DNA of 64,000 nt, taken from positions 248,001-312,000 of the forward strand of contig NZ_NOIT01000001.1 of assembly GCF_004136555.1 (NCBI RefSeq). Reading direction: 5' to 3'. The notes beneath the pieces are model-generated. The model ran no database searches, was not told the origin of the DNA, and saw nothing but the letters and a program-made list of their open reading frames with translations. This DNA is from Kocuria carniphila. GTDB lineage: Bacteria; Actinomycetota; Actinomycetes; Actinomycetales; Micrococcaceae. Of this stretch, positions 23,698-32,462 are shown piece by piece. Made by a program: the position numbers and the translations under genes. Each line of letters begins with the position of its first letter. Within the stretch, counting starts at the first letter, position 1.

Positions 23698-24813
23698 CTA
23701 CTTCGAGGCCGAGACCGCGGCGGGTCGTAAATGCCACGCGACGTCGTTTCCCAAGGTGCGGACCGACGGCCCGGCCACGGGATCGGAACGCCAGCGAGCG
23801 GCGTCGGCGAGGGTCTGTGTCGGCAGGGGTGCCAGTGCGGCTTTCCCATCGCCGAGAATCATGGGGGCTTGGTAGAGCCAGAGCTCGTCCACGAGGTTCG
23901 CGGCGAGGAACGCGGCGCTGACCGTGGGACCGCCCTCGACGAGCACGTGGGCGACGCCCAGCGCACCCAACCGGGCGAGGGCTTCGGCGGGATCGTGGGT
24001 GTTGAGCCAGACGAAGCGGCCGTCGGACGTCTCGCTGCTGTCCTCGCGCGCAACGACGCCGCGGCGGACCCGGGCGTCGTGGGCCACCGGGGTGCGAGAC
24101 ACGACCGCGCGCAATGGCTGGTGGTCTCGGGGGTTGCCGTGAGCGTCGCGGGCCGTCAGCGTGGGGTTGTCCACGCGGGCTGTCCCGCCGCCCACCAGGA
24201 TTGCGTCCACGCGGCCGCGGATCTCATGGCCGGCGTCTCGCGCCGCAGGGCCAGTGATCCACTGGCTGGTTCCGTCCGGGGCAGCCACCCTGCCGTCCAG
24301 CGACTGGGCGATCTTGAGCGTCACGAACGGGCGGTTCTGGAACTGAGCGTTGAACCACCGGTCATTGAGATCGGCGGCCTGCTCGGCCAACAGCCCGTGA
24401 CGCACCGAAACCCCGTGATCCGCGAGGAACGCGCCTCCCCCGCTGGCGGCTTCCGTGCCGTCATGAACGGCGAAAATAACGCTGTCGATTCCCGCGTCAA
24501 GGATCGCGCCCGTGCAGGGGCCGGTCCGCCCCATGTGGTTGCAAGGTTCCAGGGTGATCACCATGGTCACATGGGCAAGGTCTGTGCCTGCTTCTTTGGC
24601 CTTGCGCAGGGCGTCCGCCTCGGCGTGGAGTGTGCCTGCGCCGCTGTGATGACCGGTGTGTAGGATGCGGCCATCTCGGTGGAGCAGGGCCGCACCCACC
24701 ACGGGGTTGGCGCCACGCACCCCCCGGGCCGCGGCGTCGAGCGCGGCCGTCATGGCCGTGTGCTCGGCGGAGGTGAAGCCGGGGTCCGTTCGTTCCTGTG
24801 CCGAGGGGATCAT
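23698..24813 (-). CDS. ribD: Bifunctional riboflavin deaminase/reductase RibD
   Basis: Deaminates and reduces the GTP cyclohydrolase II product. The 371-aa chain has the N-terminal deaminase (GANPVVGAAL, HAEADAL with catalytic Glu, zinc ligands in LEPCNHMGRTGPC) and the C-terminal reductase (TLKIAQSLDGRVA, ILVGGGTARVDNPTLTAR, VLVEGGPTVSAAFL). The ATG at 24813 overlaps the ribM stop (ATGA). A longer frame upstream runs inside ribM and was rejected. It belongs to the FMN-riboswitch operon. Confidence 0.95.
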   Translation of the reverse strand: MIPSAQERTDPGFTSAEHTAMTAALDAAARGVRGANPVVGAALLHRDGRILHTGHHSGAGTLHAEADALRKAKEAGTDLAHVTMVITLEPCNHMGRTGPCTGAILDAGIDSVIFAVHDGTEAASGGGAFLADHGVSVRHGLLAEQAADLNDRWFNAQFQNRPFVTLKIAQSLDGRVAAPDGTSQWITGPAARDAGHEIRGRVDAILVGGGTARVDNPTLTARDAHGNPRDHQPLRAVVSRTPVAHDARVRRGVVAREDSSETSDGRFVWLNTHDPAEALARLGALGVAHVLVEGGPTVSAAFLAANLVDELWLYQAPMILGDGKAALAPLPTQTLADAARWRSDPVAGPSVRTLGNDVAWHLRPAAVSASK

Positions 24814-25517
24814 TTCGAGTCGTCCCCCACTTTCAGGTGGAGATCCGGGAATCCGGTCTCGATCGTGGCCTGTTTGCGCTGCTTGGAGTTCACGCGCCAC
24901 CAGACGAAGAATCCCACCAGTGTGAACGCTCCGTAGAACACGTACATCAGACCGGACGCGTAGTAACCGGCGGAGAACAGTAACGGCACTCCGACCAGGT
25001 CCACGGCCACCCAGATCAGCCAGAACTCGACCCAGCCCTTGGCCATGCCGTAGGTCGCCAGCAGTGAACCCATGAAGATCCAGGCATCAGCCCAGACCGG
25101 TTCGTAGGAGCCCAGTGCGCGGAAGCCGGGGGTCAGCAGTGCGGTGCCGAACACGAGCGCGGCGATCAGGAGGAAGCGTTGCTTGCCGGTAGCCCAGCGC
25201 GGCGTCACGGCCTCTTGGTTGTTACCCCTTGAGCGACGCCACTGCACCCAGCCGTACACCGATACCGCAATGAACATGACTTGGCGGCCGGCTTGGCCGA
25301 GCAGGTTGACCGGATTGGGGGTGTCGAACACCGCGCCCAGGAACACGGTCAGCAGAATCAGATTGCCCAGGATGCCCACGGGCCAGGCCCAGATCTTGCG
25401 GCGCATGCCGCCGAGTGCGGACAGCAATCCGAACACGTTACCCAGGACTTCACGCCACAGGATGAATCCGTTACCCACCTGCAGTTGCGCGTCGAACAGC
25501 CAGCGCAATACGTCCAC
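24810..25517 (-). CDS. ribM: PnuC-family riboflavin transporter (RibM-like)
   Basis: 235-aa membrane protein with seven or so hydrophobic segments, a PnuC-type fold (VLGNVFGLLSALGGMRRKIWAWPVGILGN; SLLATYGMAKGWVEFWLIWVAVD). PnuC proteins carry nicotinamide riboside, but the RibM branch carries riboflavin and is known to sit behind FMN riboswitches in actinobacteria. Here it is the first gene of the rib operon, which strongly favours riboflavin uptake. The start is a GTG at 25517 with GAGAGGATA upstream. Confidence 0.88.
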   Translation of the reverse strand: MDVLRWLFDAQLQVGNGFILWREVLGNVFGLLSALGGMRRKIWAWPVGILGNLILLTVFLGAVFDTPNPVNLLGQAGRQVMFIAVSVYGWVQWRRSRGNNQEAVTPRWATGKQRFLLIAALVFGTALLTPGFRALGSYEPVWADAWIFMGSLLATYGMAKGWVEFWLIWVAVDLVGVPLLFSAGYYASGLMYVFYGAFTLVGFFVWWRVNSKQRKQATIETGFPDLHLKVGDDSK

Positions 25518-25631
25518 GGAATATCCTCTCGCCCTGAATCCTTGCAGCTCCGGGGCGGAGATAACGGATCATGCTCATGGGTATGAGCATCGCAACGGCA
25601 CCCCTGCCAAGGGGTGGCGAGCCGATATCCA

Positions 25632-25780
25632 CGTGTGCCTACCATCCAGACTGTGACTGTCGGTACCGGAATTTCACCGGTTCGGCCGTTCCCGCATCAT
25701 CGCGTGACTCTGTGCGACGAGCGTTCACGGTTCGCGGACTGTAACCGCCGGTTCGGACTTACACCGACCCCGGAACACGT
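25632..25780 (-). ncRNA. FMN riboswitch (RFN element)
   Basis: Minus-strand leader with the conserved core blocks of the RFN element: CCGGGGTCGGTGTAAGTC, CCGGCGGTTACAGTCCGCG, ACCGGTGAAATTCCGGTACC, GACAGTCACAGTCTGGATG. P1 closes as CGTGT (25776-25780) with ACACG (25632-25636). Downstream, before the ribM GTG, are two hairpins: CACCCC/GGGGTG and GCTCAT/ATGAGC. Neither is followed by a T-run, so translational control seems more likely than termination. It is expected to shut off ribM-ribD-ribEB-ribA-ribH when FMN is high. Confidence 0.93.
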
Positions 25781-25790
25781 TGTGATTTGA

Positions 25791-25796
25791 ATTATG
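25791..25796 (-). promoter_or_regulatory. Probable -10 box of the rib operon
   Basis: CATAAT on the minus strand lies 11 bases before the riboswitch begins, a suitable distance for transcription to start at its 5' edge. No good -35 box was found. Confidence 0.45.
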
Positions 25797-25935
25797 CCAC
25801 GGTGCGCGGGACTCGCACGAAAGTTCGCCCGCGCCAGAGTGCACTCTCGCCGCGGTTCGTCGTGCTCGTACGCTGCTCATAGCGGGCGCTGGCACCGAGG
25901 AACACGGGATTCAATCGCGGCATGGAGCACTCGAT

Positions 25936-26604
25936 TCAGCCGTCCTGATGGGCCCTCGCGATTTCGCGCAGAGCGTCGATTGCCGCGGCGGGATCATCCT
26001 TGCCGTACACCGCGGAGCCCGCGACGAACGTGTCTGCACCGGCCTCGGCGGCCCGCACAATCGTCTCCTCCGTGACCCCGCCGTCCACCTGTAGCGCCAC
26101 CGTGCCACCGTGGGCCTTTACAGCCTGGGCCGCTCGGCGGAGCTTGGGCAGCGTCACGTCCAAGAACTTCTGCCCCCCGAAACCGGGTTCCACGGTCATG
26201 ATGAGCAGCATGTCCAGTTCGGGCAGCAGGTCCAGGTACGGTTCGATAGGCGTGGCCGGACGCACCGCAAGCCCCGCCCTAGACCCTGCTGCCCGCAGTT
26301 CACGGGCGAGCTTGATCGGTGCGGCGGCCGCCTCCGCGTGGAACGTCACCGACGCACATCCGGCCTCCGCGTAGGCCGGAGCCCATCGGTCGGGATCCTC
26401 AATCATCAGGTGCATGTCCAGGGGGACGGGGCTGACCTTCTGCAAGCTTTCCACCACGGGCAACCCGAGCGTCAGGTTCGGCACGAAGTGGTTGTCCATG
26501 ACGTCCACGTGGGCGGCATCGGCGTTGGAAATGCGCTGCAGTTCCTCGGCCAGACGGGAGAAGTCTGCGGACAGGATGGACGGGTGGATGGCACAACGGC
26601 TCAT
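25936..26604 (-). CDS. rpe: Ribulose-phosphate 3-epimerase
   Basis: Interconverts ribulose 5-phosphate and xylulose 5-phosphate in the pentose phosphate pathway; ribulose 5-phosphate is also the RibB substrate. The 222-aa barrel shows [16 protein letters not shown], the metal ligands in [25 protein letters not shown], the catalytic Asp in [15 protein letters not shown], and the phosphate-binding [12 protein letters not shown]. It follows rsmB by 22 bases. Its stop is about 140 bases before the rib promoter. Confidence 0.97.
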   Translation of the reverse strand: MSRCAIHPSILSADFSRLAEELQRISNADAAHVDVMDNHFVPNLTLGLPVVESLQKVSPVPLDMHLMIEDPDRWAPAYAEAGCASVTFHAEAAAAPIKLARELRAAGSRAGLAVRPATPIEPYLDLLPELDMLLIMTVEPGFGGQKFLDVTLPKLRRAAQAVKAHGGTVALQVDGGVTEETIVRAAEAGADTFVAGSAVYGKDDPAAAIDALREIARAHQDG

Positions 26605-26626
26605 GGTGTCTCCAGGGGTGTGAGGG

Positions 26627-28129
26627 TCAGGCGGATTTCCGCACGGCGATCATGAACATGGCGTCGGTTCCGTGCACGTGGGGCCACAGCTGCACGCTGC
26701 TGCCACCGTTCGGCCAGTCGAGCTCGGCGGACCGGTCGCCGTCGAGAGCTCCCGGCAGAGCGGCGTCGCGAGCATAGCGAGCCGTGTCCAAGATCTGGGC
26801 GTCATCACGGGACTCCACGATGTCCGAGACCACGTCCAGCGTCTCCGCGGTGTGCGGCGAGCAGGTCGCGTAGAGCACCACGCCACCGGGGCGGGTGGAA
26901 TCCAGCGCGGCGGTTAGGAGCTCCCGCTGCAACGATCCCAGCTCGGCCACGTCCGCGGGGGTGCGGCGCCACCGCGCCTCCGGGCGACGCCGGAGGGCGC
27001 CCAGTCCCGTGCACGGCACGTCCACGAGCACGCGGTCGAATCCACCCGGCATCTCCCCGGGGATGTCGCGACCGTCGCCCACGCGGAGGCTCCAGGCCCG
27101 TTCCGGCACTGCGGCCAGTGCCTGTTCGACGAGGTCCGCCCGGTGATCGCTGACTTCGTTGGCATACAGCCGGGCGTCCTGTTGATCCGCCAGCGCGGCG
27201 AGCAGGGATGCTTTGCCACCGGGGCCGGCACAGAAATCGGCCCACTTCCCGTGGTCGTTCTCGACCGGCACTTCTGCGAGCACGCGGGCCACCAACTGGG
27301 AGCCGGCGTCCTGGACGCGCACGGTGCCGTCCCGTGTTCCGGGAATCCGATGCACGTCTCCCCCGGCGCTCTCGGCGCTGTCCGCCACGAGTGTTCCGGG
27401 CGTTGCGCCCTCGTCCAGGGCCGCGTCCAGGCTCCCCAGCTCGGGAAGTGCGACCAGGTGCACTCGAGGGGGTGCGTTGTTGGCCTCCAAGAGGTCTTCG
27501 ATCTCTTCCGGGGATCGTCCGCTCATGCGCAGCGCACGACGCAGCGCACGAACCTCCCACGCGGGATGGGAGTAGCGCACGCCCAGCTTGCGCAGGTCAT
27601 CCGACTGCTCGGATTCGAGCTGATCGAGCCACTCCTCGGTGCTCTGGCGCGCGACCTTGCGAAGCACCGCATTGACCAGACCCGCCGGGCCCTGACCGAT
27701 CTCGCCTCGCACCAGACCCACCGTGGCATCGAGGGCCGCGTGGTCCGGAACGCGCATCGCGAGGAGTTGGTGCACTCCCAATCGCAGGGCGTCCAGGACC
27801 TGGGGATCCAATTCTTTGAGGGGACGGTCCACGCAGTGTTCGAGAACGGCGTCCCACGTTCCCTGCCGGCGCATCGCACCGTAGGCCAGCTCGGTGGCGA
27901 AGGCGGCGTCTCGCTTGTCCAACCGGTTCTTGCGTACGAGTTGGGGCAGCACCAGGTTGCCGTAGGCGTCCTCGCCGTTGACCGCGCGCAACGCTTGATA
28001 GGCCGTGAGCCGCGCGGGGTCGGACGAGCGGCGTCGTTGCCCCGGGGCCTGCGCCGAGAATGAACGATCCTTTTGCGCGCGCCGATTGCGCTCGTGTCCC
28101 TTGGCGTTGCGGTAACCGCGCTCGCTCAT
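26627..28129 (-). CDS. rsmB: 16S rRNA m5C967 methyltransferase
   Basis: Methylates C967 of 16S rRNA (numbering of E. coli) with S-adenosylmethionine. 500 aa: a basic N-terminal tail, a NusB-like helical domain (about 40-175), and a C-terminal methyltransferase with the SAM-binding [34 protein letters not shown] and the catalytic [11 protein letters not shown] cysteines. The ATG overlaps the fmt stop (ATGA). The def-fmt-rsmB-rpe order is common in actinobacteria. Confidence 0.96.
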   Translation of the reverse strand: MSERGYRNAKGHERNRRAQKDRSFSAQAPGQRRRSSDPARLTAYQALRAVNGEDAYGNLVLPQLVRKNRLDKRDAAFATELAYGAMRRQGTWDAVLEHCVDRPLKELDPQVLDALRLGVHQLLAMRVPDHAALDATVGLVRGEIGQGPAGLVNAVLRKVARQSTEEWLDQLESEQSDDLRKLGVRYSHPAWEVRALRRALRMSGRSPEEIEDLLEANNAPPRVHLVALPELGSLDAALDEGATPGTLVADSAESAGGDVHRIPGTRDGTVRVQDAGSQLVARVLAEVPVENDHGKWADFCAGPGGKASLLAALADQQDARLYANEVSDHRADLVEQALAAVPERAWSLRVGDGRDIPGEMPGGFDRVLVDVPCTGLGALRRRPEARWRRTPADVAELGSLQRELLTAALDSTRPGGVVLYATCSPHTAETLDVVSDIVESRDDAQILDTARYARDAALPGALDGDRSAELDWPNGGSSVQLWPHVHGTDAMFMIAVRKSA

Positions 28130-29061
28130 CCGAAGACCACCTGTTCACTGCGTTGCTGACCGCGCGCCCAATCGAGGGCGGCCATGGGTTTCTTGCCGGA
28201 GGGCTGCACACGGGTGAGTTCCACCGCGTACGAACCGGTACCCGCATAGACCGCACCGTCCCGCAGTTCCACGTGGCCGGGAGCCATTCCCGTGACCTCA
28301 GGCGTGGGGATCACGCGGTCGATTTTCATCCGTTGCCCGTTGTACTCGGTCCAGGCTCCCGGTTCCGGGGTCACACCGCGCACGTGATGGGAGATGGCCA
28401 CGGCAGGGTGGTTCCAGTCGATCCGTGCCTGGGCGCCGGTCAGTTTGGGGGCTGTGCTGGCCTCTCCCTCTTGGGGAACGGGCTTTGCCTGCCCGGTGGC
28501 CACGGCCACCAGGGAATCCGCCAACAAGGACGATCCGCTGTGGGACAACCGCTCCAGCACGGAACCGGCGGTGTCATCGTTGCGGACGGGGTCGGTGAGG
28601 GTTCCGACGACGGCGCCCGTGTCCATACCTTCATCCAGCAGGAAGGTAGTCGCGCCCATCATGGTGTCACCGGCCATCAGGGCTCGTTGCACCGGGGCTG
28701 CCCCGCGCCACTGCGGCAAGAGCGAAAAGTGCAGATTGATCCATCCGTGTTCGAAGGCATCCAGCACCGGACGCGGCAGCAGCGCGCCGTACGCCACCAC
28801 GGCCGCAATTTCCGCACCGGTGGCACGCAACTGGTCGACCAGCTCCGCCGTGGCTCGGTTGGCCTTGAGGGTAGGAATGTTCAGCTCGTCGGCTCGTTGT
28901 GCAACCGGCGACGGTGTGAGGACCTTCTTCCGGCCCACGGGTGCGTCCTCGCGGGTCAGGACGGCGACGACGTCCACGTCATCGCGGTCAACCAGGGCAT
29001 CGAGGGGGATCACCGCGGTGGCCGGAGTACCGGCGTAGAGAACTTTGAGACGCTCAGTCAT
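28126..29061 (-). CDS. fmt: Methionyl-tRNA formyltransferase
   Basis: Formylates initiator Met-tRNA using 10-formyltetrahydrofolate. The 311-aa chain shows LKVLYAGTPATAVIPL, the catalytic core ending in the substrate loop WINLHFSLLPQWRGAAPVQRAL, and MDTGAVVGTL. The C-terminal OB-like tRNA-binding domain covers about 210-311. It starts 2 bases after the def stop and overlaps rsmB, so the three translation genes are coupled. Confidence 0.97.
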   Translation of the reverse strand: MTERLKVLYAGTPATAVIPLDALVDRDDVDVVAVLTREDAPVGRKKVLTPSPVAQRADELNIPTLKANRATAELVDQLRATGAEIAAVVAYGALLPRPVLDAFEHGWINLHFSLLPQWRGAAPVQRALMAGDTMMGATTFLLDEGMDTGAVVGTLTDPVRNDDTAGSVLERLSHSGSSLLADSLVAVATGQAKPVPQEGEASTAPKLTGAQARIDWNHPAVAISHHVRGVTPEPGAWTEYNGQRMKIDRVIPTPEVTGMAPGHVELRDGAVYAGTGSYAVELTRVQPSGKKPMAALDWARGQQRSEQVVFG

Positions 29062-29063
29062 GA

Positions 29064-29795
29064 TCAGGAGTCCTTTCCGCGATTGAAGGCCGATCCTGTG
29101 AAGGAGGAACCTGTGGGAGAACCTCTGAAAGAGGAACCGGTAAAGGATGAACCGACGGAATCTTTCGAGCCGCTCGTGGCCGACCCCGACCGCGTGTTAG
29201 CTCCCTGGAAGGCATTGGACCGCAGGGATGATTTCGTGGCAGACGTCGCATCGGCCGAGGCACCGAGTCGCTGAGTTTCGCGTTCCCGAGTCACGGTGTC
29301 CACGATGTCCTGGTACTCGGGAGCCCTCATGGCGCGCATCGCTTCCTTGCGAACCTCACCTTCCAGCCGGTCGACGAACAACGTGCCGTGCAGGTGGTCC
29401 GTCTCGTGTTGGAAACAGCGTGCGAGCAACCCGGTACCCTCTCGGCGTACGGGTTCTCCGTTCATGTCCACGCCCGTGATGATCGCGTGATTGGCTCTCG
29501 GCGTGTCATAACCCGGCCCCGGCACCGACAGGCAGCCCTCGCCGCCTTCCTGGGGCTCGTCCCCCACTTCAATGCTGGGGTTGATCACGTGGCCGGAATC
29601 ATCGCCGATATCCCAGGTGAAGATCTGTAGTCCCACACCCACCTGAGGTGCCGCCAGCCCCACACCTTTTACTGCGTACATGGTCTCGAACATGTCGCTG
29701 ATCAGCGTGCGCAGCGATTCGTCGAAATCCGTGACGGTGAGTGCCGGTGTCCTGAGGACTGGGTCGCCCTGGGTTCGAATGCGCAGGATAGTCAC
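29064..29795 (-). CDS. def: Peptide deformylase with repetitive C-terminal tail
   Basis: Removes the formyl group from nascent proteins. The catalytic domain is complete by about residue 178: GVGLAAPQVGV, EGCLSVPG (Cys ligand) and the metal-binding QHETDHLHG. Residues 179-243 form an unusual Ser/Gly/Phe/Thr-rich tail with near-repeats (SSFTG, SSFRG, SPTG, SSFTG, SAFNRG) that is not needed for the fold and looks disordered. The start is a GTG at 29795 with GGAGAG upstream, overlapping the stop of the nuclease gene (GTGA). A longer frame begins inside that gene and was rejected. Confidence 0.92.
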   Translation of the reverse strand: MTILRIRTQGDPVLRTPALTVTDFDESLRTLISDMFETMYAVKGVGLAAPQVGVGLQIFTWDIGDDSGHVINPSIEVGDEPQEGGEGCLSVPGPGYDTPRANHAIITGVDMNGEPVRREGTGLLARCFQHETDHLHGTLFVDRLEGEVRKEAMRAMRAPEYQDIVDTVTRERETQRLGASADATSATKSSLRSNAFQGANTRSGSATSGSKDSVGSSFTGSSFRGSPTGSSFTGSAFNRGKDS

Positions 29796-30730
29796 TGCGA
29801 ATTGCTCTCCTCGGTTGCCTGAATCTGGGTTTCCTTCAAGTCTACGGTCACGGACATGGCGCCCCTGCCCACCGGGTTGTGGTCGAGCGGCGGCGGAACA
29901 ATGGCTCGCAGTTGTTGGCCTGCGGCCTCGATCTCCGCTGATCGGGCCCACACCTTGGCCAGAGCACAGAACTTGAACCAGTGGGCCGGCAGCTGATCCG
30001 GAACCGCCTGGACGGACAGGGCCTCTGTGTCACCAATGGCCACCGCCATCAGGACATCCGCGTTCGCATACTCCCACGGCTGCCATTCACCGGCTGCAGC
30101 GTCCACCAGGGACTCCTCCGCCTTCAAACCGGCCACGAGTTGGGTGACCACCTTGGCGTCAGGAGCTTTGACCCGTCCATTGCGGTCCGTGCCGCGCGTC
30201 TTGTAGTCGATCAGGCAGACCTTCCCGCCGATGCGCGCCACCAGGTCAAGAGTTCCGGCGTAGCCCACCGTGGAGTTCCACACGGTGATCTCGGCGGCCA
30301 GCGGCTCAGGGCGGTACAGCGCCCACCATTGGTCAGCGCTATCTGCGAAACGGGATTCCTGATTCTCGGCCAGCGTCTCGCGGGCCTGTTCGACCCGATG
30401 CTCCCGCCCCATGGCTCGCAGTGCCAACTGTTCGCAGTAGTCGTGAACGCGATCGCCGCGCTCGGCAGCGCGATCCCTGTGGCGCTCGGCAGCCTTGGCC
30501 GCGTGATTGACCAGGGCGCGGCGGCGTCGTGAATCGCGCAGCGCGTCGGGAAGCTGCGGGTCCGCTGCCAAGGCCTGCGCAGCGCTGTAGCCGTACCAGC
30601 CGCCCAGGTCATTGGACTCGCAGCCGATCACCGTGGTGATGGACGGAACCTGCGGATCCTGCCCCTCCGCACGCGCGTACATGCGTCCGTAGGGAGTTTG
30701 TTGGGCCAAGCGTGGTTGCGTCATGGGCAT
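29792..30730 (-). CDS. PD-(D/E)XK nuclease superfamily protein (RecB/Cas4-like)
   Basis: A 312-aa protein whose C-terminal half carries a RecB-type nuclease core: AGTLDLVARIGGKVCLIDYKTR (the Asp and the D-x-K pair about residues 176-194), preceded by a helical region rich in Arg and Glu. No helicase or Fe-S cysteines are seen, so it is not a full Cas4 or AddB, and no CRISPR array is near. The ATG at 30730 (or 30724) is chosen because frames further upstream run through the tRNA-Val gene. It leads the def-fmt-rsmB operon. Its substrate is unknown. Confidence 0.75.
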   Translation of the reverse strand: MPMTQPRLAQQTPYGRMYARAEGQDPQVPSITTVIGCESNDLGGWYGYSAAQALAADPQLPDALRDSRRRRALVNHAAKAAERHRDRAAERGDRVHDYCEQLALRAMGREHRVEQARETLAENQESRFADSADQWWALYRPEPLAAEITVWNSTVGYAGTLDLVARIGGKVCLIDYKTRGTDRNGRVKAPDAKVVTQLVAGLKAEESLVDAAAGEWQPWEYANADVLMAVAIGDTEALSVQAVPDQLPAHWFKFCALAKVWARSAEIEAAGQQLRAIVPPPLDHNPVGRGAMSVTVDLKETQIQATEESNSQ

Positions 30731-30793
30731 CAGACTACGACCCGGTTCCGACAGGCACACGAGCGCCCACCACGTGTTCGCCTTGGAATGCAC

Positions 30794-30825
30794 AAGGCCC
30801 CGATTCCTACTGGAATCGGGGCCTT
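30794..30825 (-). terminator. Hairpin after tRNA-Val(CAC)
   Basis: Perfect 14-bp stem AAGGCCCCGATTCC/GGAATCGGGGCCTT with a 4-base loop, 5 bases beyond the tRNA. The T-run is short. Confidence 0.7.
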
Positions 30826-30830
30826 CATTG

Positions 30831-30902
30831 TGCGCGATACTGGGATCGAACCAGTGACCTCTTCGGTGTGAACGAAGCGCGCTACCGCTGCGCCAATCGC
30901 GC
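30831..30902 (-). tRNA. tRNA-Val (CAC)
   Basis: Acceptor GCGCGAT/ATCGCGC, anticodon arm CTTCG-TTCACAC-CGAAG (anticodon CAC), T-arm CTGGTTCGATCCCAG. CCA is not encoded. Apart from the anticodon arm it is nearly the same as the tRNA-Val(GAC) on the other strand at 31429. Confidence 0.95.
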
Positions 30903-31190
30903 TTGCAACGTTGAAAACCATAGAACACTTTTTGGTCACATGCCAATCGGTTGCGGTTCACCCTCGCCTCATTCACATCGGTTAACCGGGTGGACCCGCT
31001 GGGGTCACCGTCGATTTGCTCGAACGAAATTGTGTGGGTAATGTTCTAGCTCGTTGGCACAGCCGAGAACGGCGAAGCGATCAACCCCCACCGGTTGAAA
31101 ACTTCACGGAACAGGCGCTGACGGACTGTGATAGAGTTTCCGCTCGGAAGAACGGCAAACCGGTTCACGGAAAGTCTTTCAACCAACAAT

Positions 31191-31263
31191 GCGGACGTAG
31201 CTCAGCTGGTAGAGCATCACCTTGCCATGGTGAGGGTCGCGGGTTCGACTCCCGTCGTCCGCT
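31191..31263 (+). tRNA. tRNA-Gly (GCC)
   Basis: Acceptor GCGGACG/CGTCCGC, anticodon arm TCACC-TTGCCAT-GGTGA (GCC), T-arm CGGGTTCGACTCCCG. CCA is not encoded. First of three plus-strand tRNAs that probably share a transcript. The 287 bases to its left (30903-31190) hold no gene and no clear consensus promoter. Confidence 0.96.
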
Positions 31264-31321
31264 CGCAGTAATCGACAACCATGTCGAGACCTGAGACCCT
31301 GTCCTACAAGGATCTGGTCCC

Positions 31322-31392
31322 GGTGGGGTGGCCGAGTGGTTAGGCAGCGGCCTGCAAAGCCGTCTACGCGGGTTCGAATCCCGTCTCCACCT
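31322..31392 (+). tRNA. tRNA-Cys (GCA)
   Basis: Acceptor GGTGGGG/CTCCACC (one G-T pair), anticodon loop CTGCAAA giving GCA, T-arm CGGGTTCGAATCCCG. CCA is not encoded. Confidence 0.94.
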
Positions 31393-31428
31393 CGGTGCTA
31401 ACCACCCTCGCTCGACGAGCTTGTTTGA

Positions 31429-31503
31429 GCGCGATTGGCGCAGCGGTAGCGCGCTTCCCTGACACGGAAGAGGTCACTGGTTCGATCCCAGTATCGCGCA
31501 CCA
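31429..31503 (+). tRNA. tRNA-Val (GAC)
   Basis: Acceptor GCGCGAT/ATCGCGC, anticodon arm CTTCC-CTGACAC-GGAAG (GAC), CCA encoded. Its last bases start a 48-bp sequence repeated 739 bp downstream, on the far side of the DUF433/DUF5615 pair. Confidence 0.96.
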
Positions 31504-31544
31504 AAGAAAAACCCCGGTACGAAAGTGCCGGGGTTTTCGCATGC
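31497..31544 (+). repeat. Att-like direct repeat, left copy
   Basis: 48 bp covering the 3' end of tRNA-Val(GAC) and its terminator. It matches 32236-32283 at 47 of 48 positions. The one difference (G at 31530, A at 32269) weakens the stem of the right-hand terminator copy. Confidence 0.85.
31508..31537 (+). terminator. Terminator of the tRNA-Gly/Cys/Val cluster
   Basis: AAAACCCCGGTAC / GTGCCGGGGTTTT with a GAAA loop and closing T-run, 5 bases after the encoded CCA. Confidence 0.85.
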
Positions 31545-31600
31545 GCCCCGGAACTTCCACATCCCTGGCTGATCCGAACCTGCCACCGTAGACTCGGCAC

Positions 31601-31840
31601 ATGAGCAAACCAGTCAGTCGACTTGATCGGATTACGGTGAATCCGACGATCTGCCACGGATCCCCAACGATCCGAGGCATGCGTTTGCGAGTGCAAGACG
31701 TGCTTGAACTGCTCGCGTCCGGCATGAGTTACGACGAAATTCTGACTGACTACGACGAGCTCGAGCGCGATGATCTTCTCGCTGCGATTGAGTATGCAGC
31801 TCTTGATTCATCGGCCCGTGTTCTTCGCGTCGTGGCATAG
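31601..31840 (+). CDS. DUF433 antitoxin-like protein
   Basis: 79-aa protein with the DUF433 core: NPTICHGSPTIRGMRLRVQDVLELLASGMSYDEIL followed by YDELERDDLLAAIEYAA. DUF433 proteins are short winged-helix-like factors that act as antitoxins (VapB45-type) next to a DUF5615 PIN-like toxin, as is the case here with a gap of 9 bases. The ATG at 31601 has little leader, and the promoter is probably close upstream. The pair is enclosed by direct repeats, suggesting it was acquired as a unit. Confidence 0.85.
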   Translation: MSKPVSRLDRITVNPTICHGSPTIRGMRLRVQDVLELLASGMSYDEILTDYDELERDDLLAAIEYAALDSSARVLRVVA

Positions 31841-31849
31841 GCGAAAAAG

Positions 31850-32212
31850 GTGGCTGGTTTCCTTATCGACCAACAGCTGCCACGGGCCCTTGCCCAACAC
31901 CTGACAAGCCTGGGGCACGATGCCAAGCACATCAAGGAATATCCGGGTGGAGCGACTTTGCCGGATACCGCCGTTGCACAGATTGCGGACACCGAACAAC
32001 GCTTCGTGGTGACCAAGGACGAAGATTTCCGTGCATCGCACCTACTGCGGAAGCAGCCGTCTCAACTACTTCACATCACCTGCGGGAACATCTCTACCCG
32101 CGATCTGCTCGCGCTCGTCGACGCAAACTATGCGGCGCTGAAAGTTGCAATTGCTACCTACAATTACATCGAAATCAACCGCCCCGGAGTCATCATTCAT
32201 GATGTGGACTAA
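31850..32212 (+). CDS. DUF5615 PIN-like toxin
   Basis: 120-aa protein with the signature of the DUF5615/Mut7-C-like PIN fold: FLIDQQLPRALAQHLTSLGHDA at the N-terminus, DTAVAQIADTEQRFVVTKDEDF in the middle with acidic residues expected to bind metal (Asp7, and the acidic KDEDF stretch near residue 65). Family members are probable ribonucleases of the VapC45 type. The start is a GTG 9 bases after the DUF433 stop. It ends 23 bases before the right-hand 48-bp repeat. RNase activity and target are inferred. Confidence 0.85.
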   Translation: MAGFLIDQQLPRALAQHLTSLGHDAKHIKEYPGGATLPDTAVAQIADTEQRFVVTKDEDFRASHLLRKQPSQLLHITCGNISTRDLLALVDANYAALKVAIATYNYIEINRPGVIIHDVD

Positions 32213-32235
32213 TGGCGATCAAGGCGCTAACCTCA

Positions 32236-32283
32236 CGCACCAAAGAAAAACCCCGGTACGAAAGTGCCAGGGTTTTCGCATGC
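32236..32283 (+). repeat. Att-like direct repeat, right copy
   Basis: Copy of 31497-31544 without the tRNA body in front of it. It repeats only the last few tRNA bases plus CCA and the terminator, as expected of an attR-type scar or a duplication made on insertion. Confidence 0.85.
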
Positions 32284-32354
32284 CCCGACTCCCCCGCACT
32301 GCTCGCACTTCTCCATGATCCCCGGGCTCCCACCACACCTGAGGAGCCGCTCGA

Positions 32355-32462
32355 GCCGCGCGCGACGCCTCATGTGCCGTTACAGCCCTTCCACGTTGCT
32401 GAGAAGGTTCTTACGGAACACCAGGTGTGTCAGGGGGTTCTACCGGCACCCAAGATGCGAGG
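32355..32462. repeat. Dispersed intergenic repeat, copy 4
   Basis: Clear but diverged relative of 2965-3090. On the minus strand it shares AGAACC...30 bp...AGAACCTT, then TGGAAGGGCT and GCACATGAGG in the same order and spacing. GGTTCT is at 32406 and 32436. No gene is supported in 32284-32646. Confidence 0.75.

Noticed and set aside
30731-30976. N-terminal extension of the PD-(D/E)XK protein
   Set aside because: The extra codons run through tRNA-Val(CAC) and its terminator.
31429-31503. Shared sequence of the two tRNA-Val genes as att sites
   Set aside because: The matching parts are normal isoacceptor similarity on opposite strands; the 48-bp repeat at the tRNA 3' end is the meaningful one.
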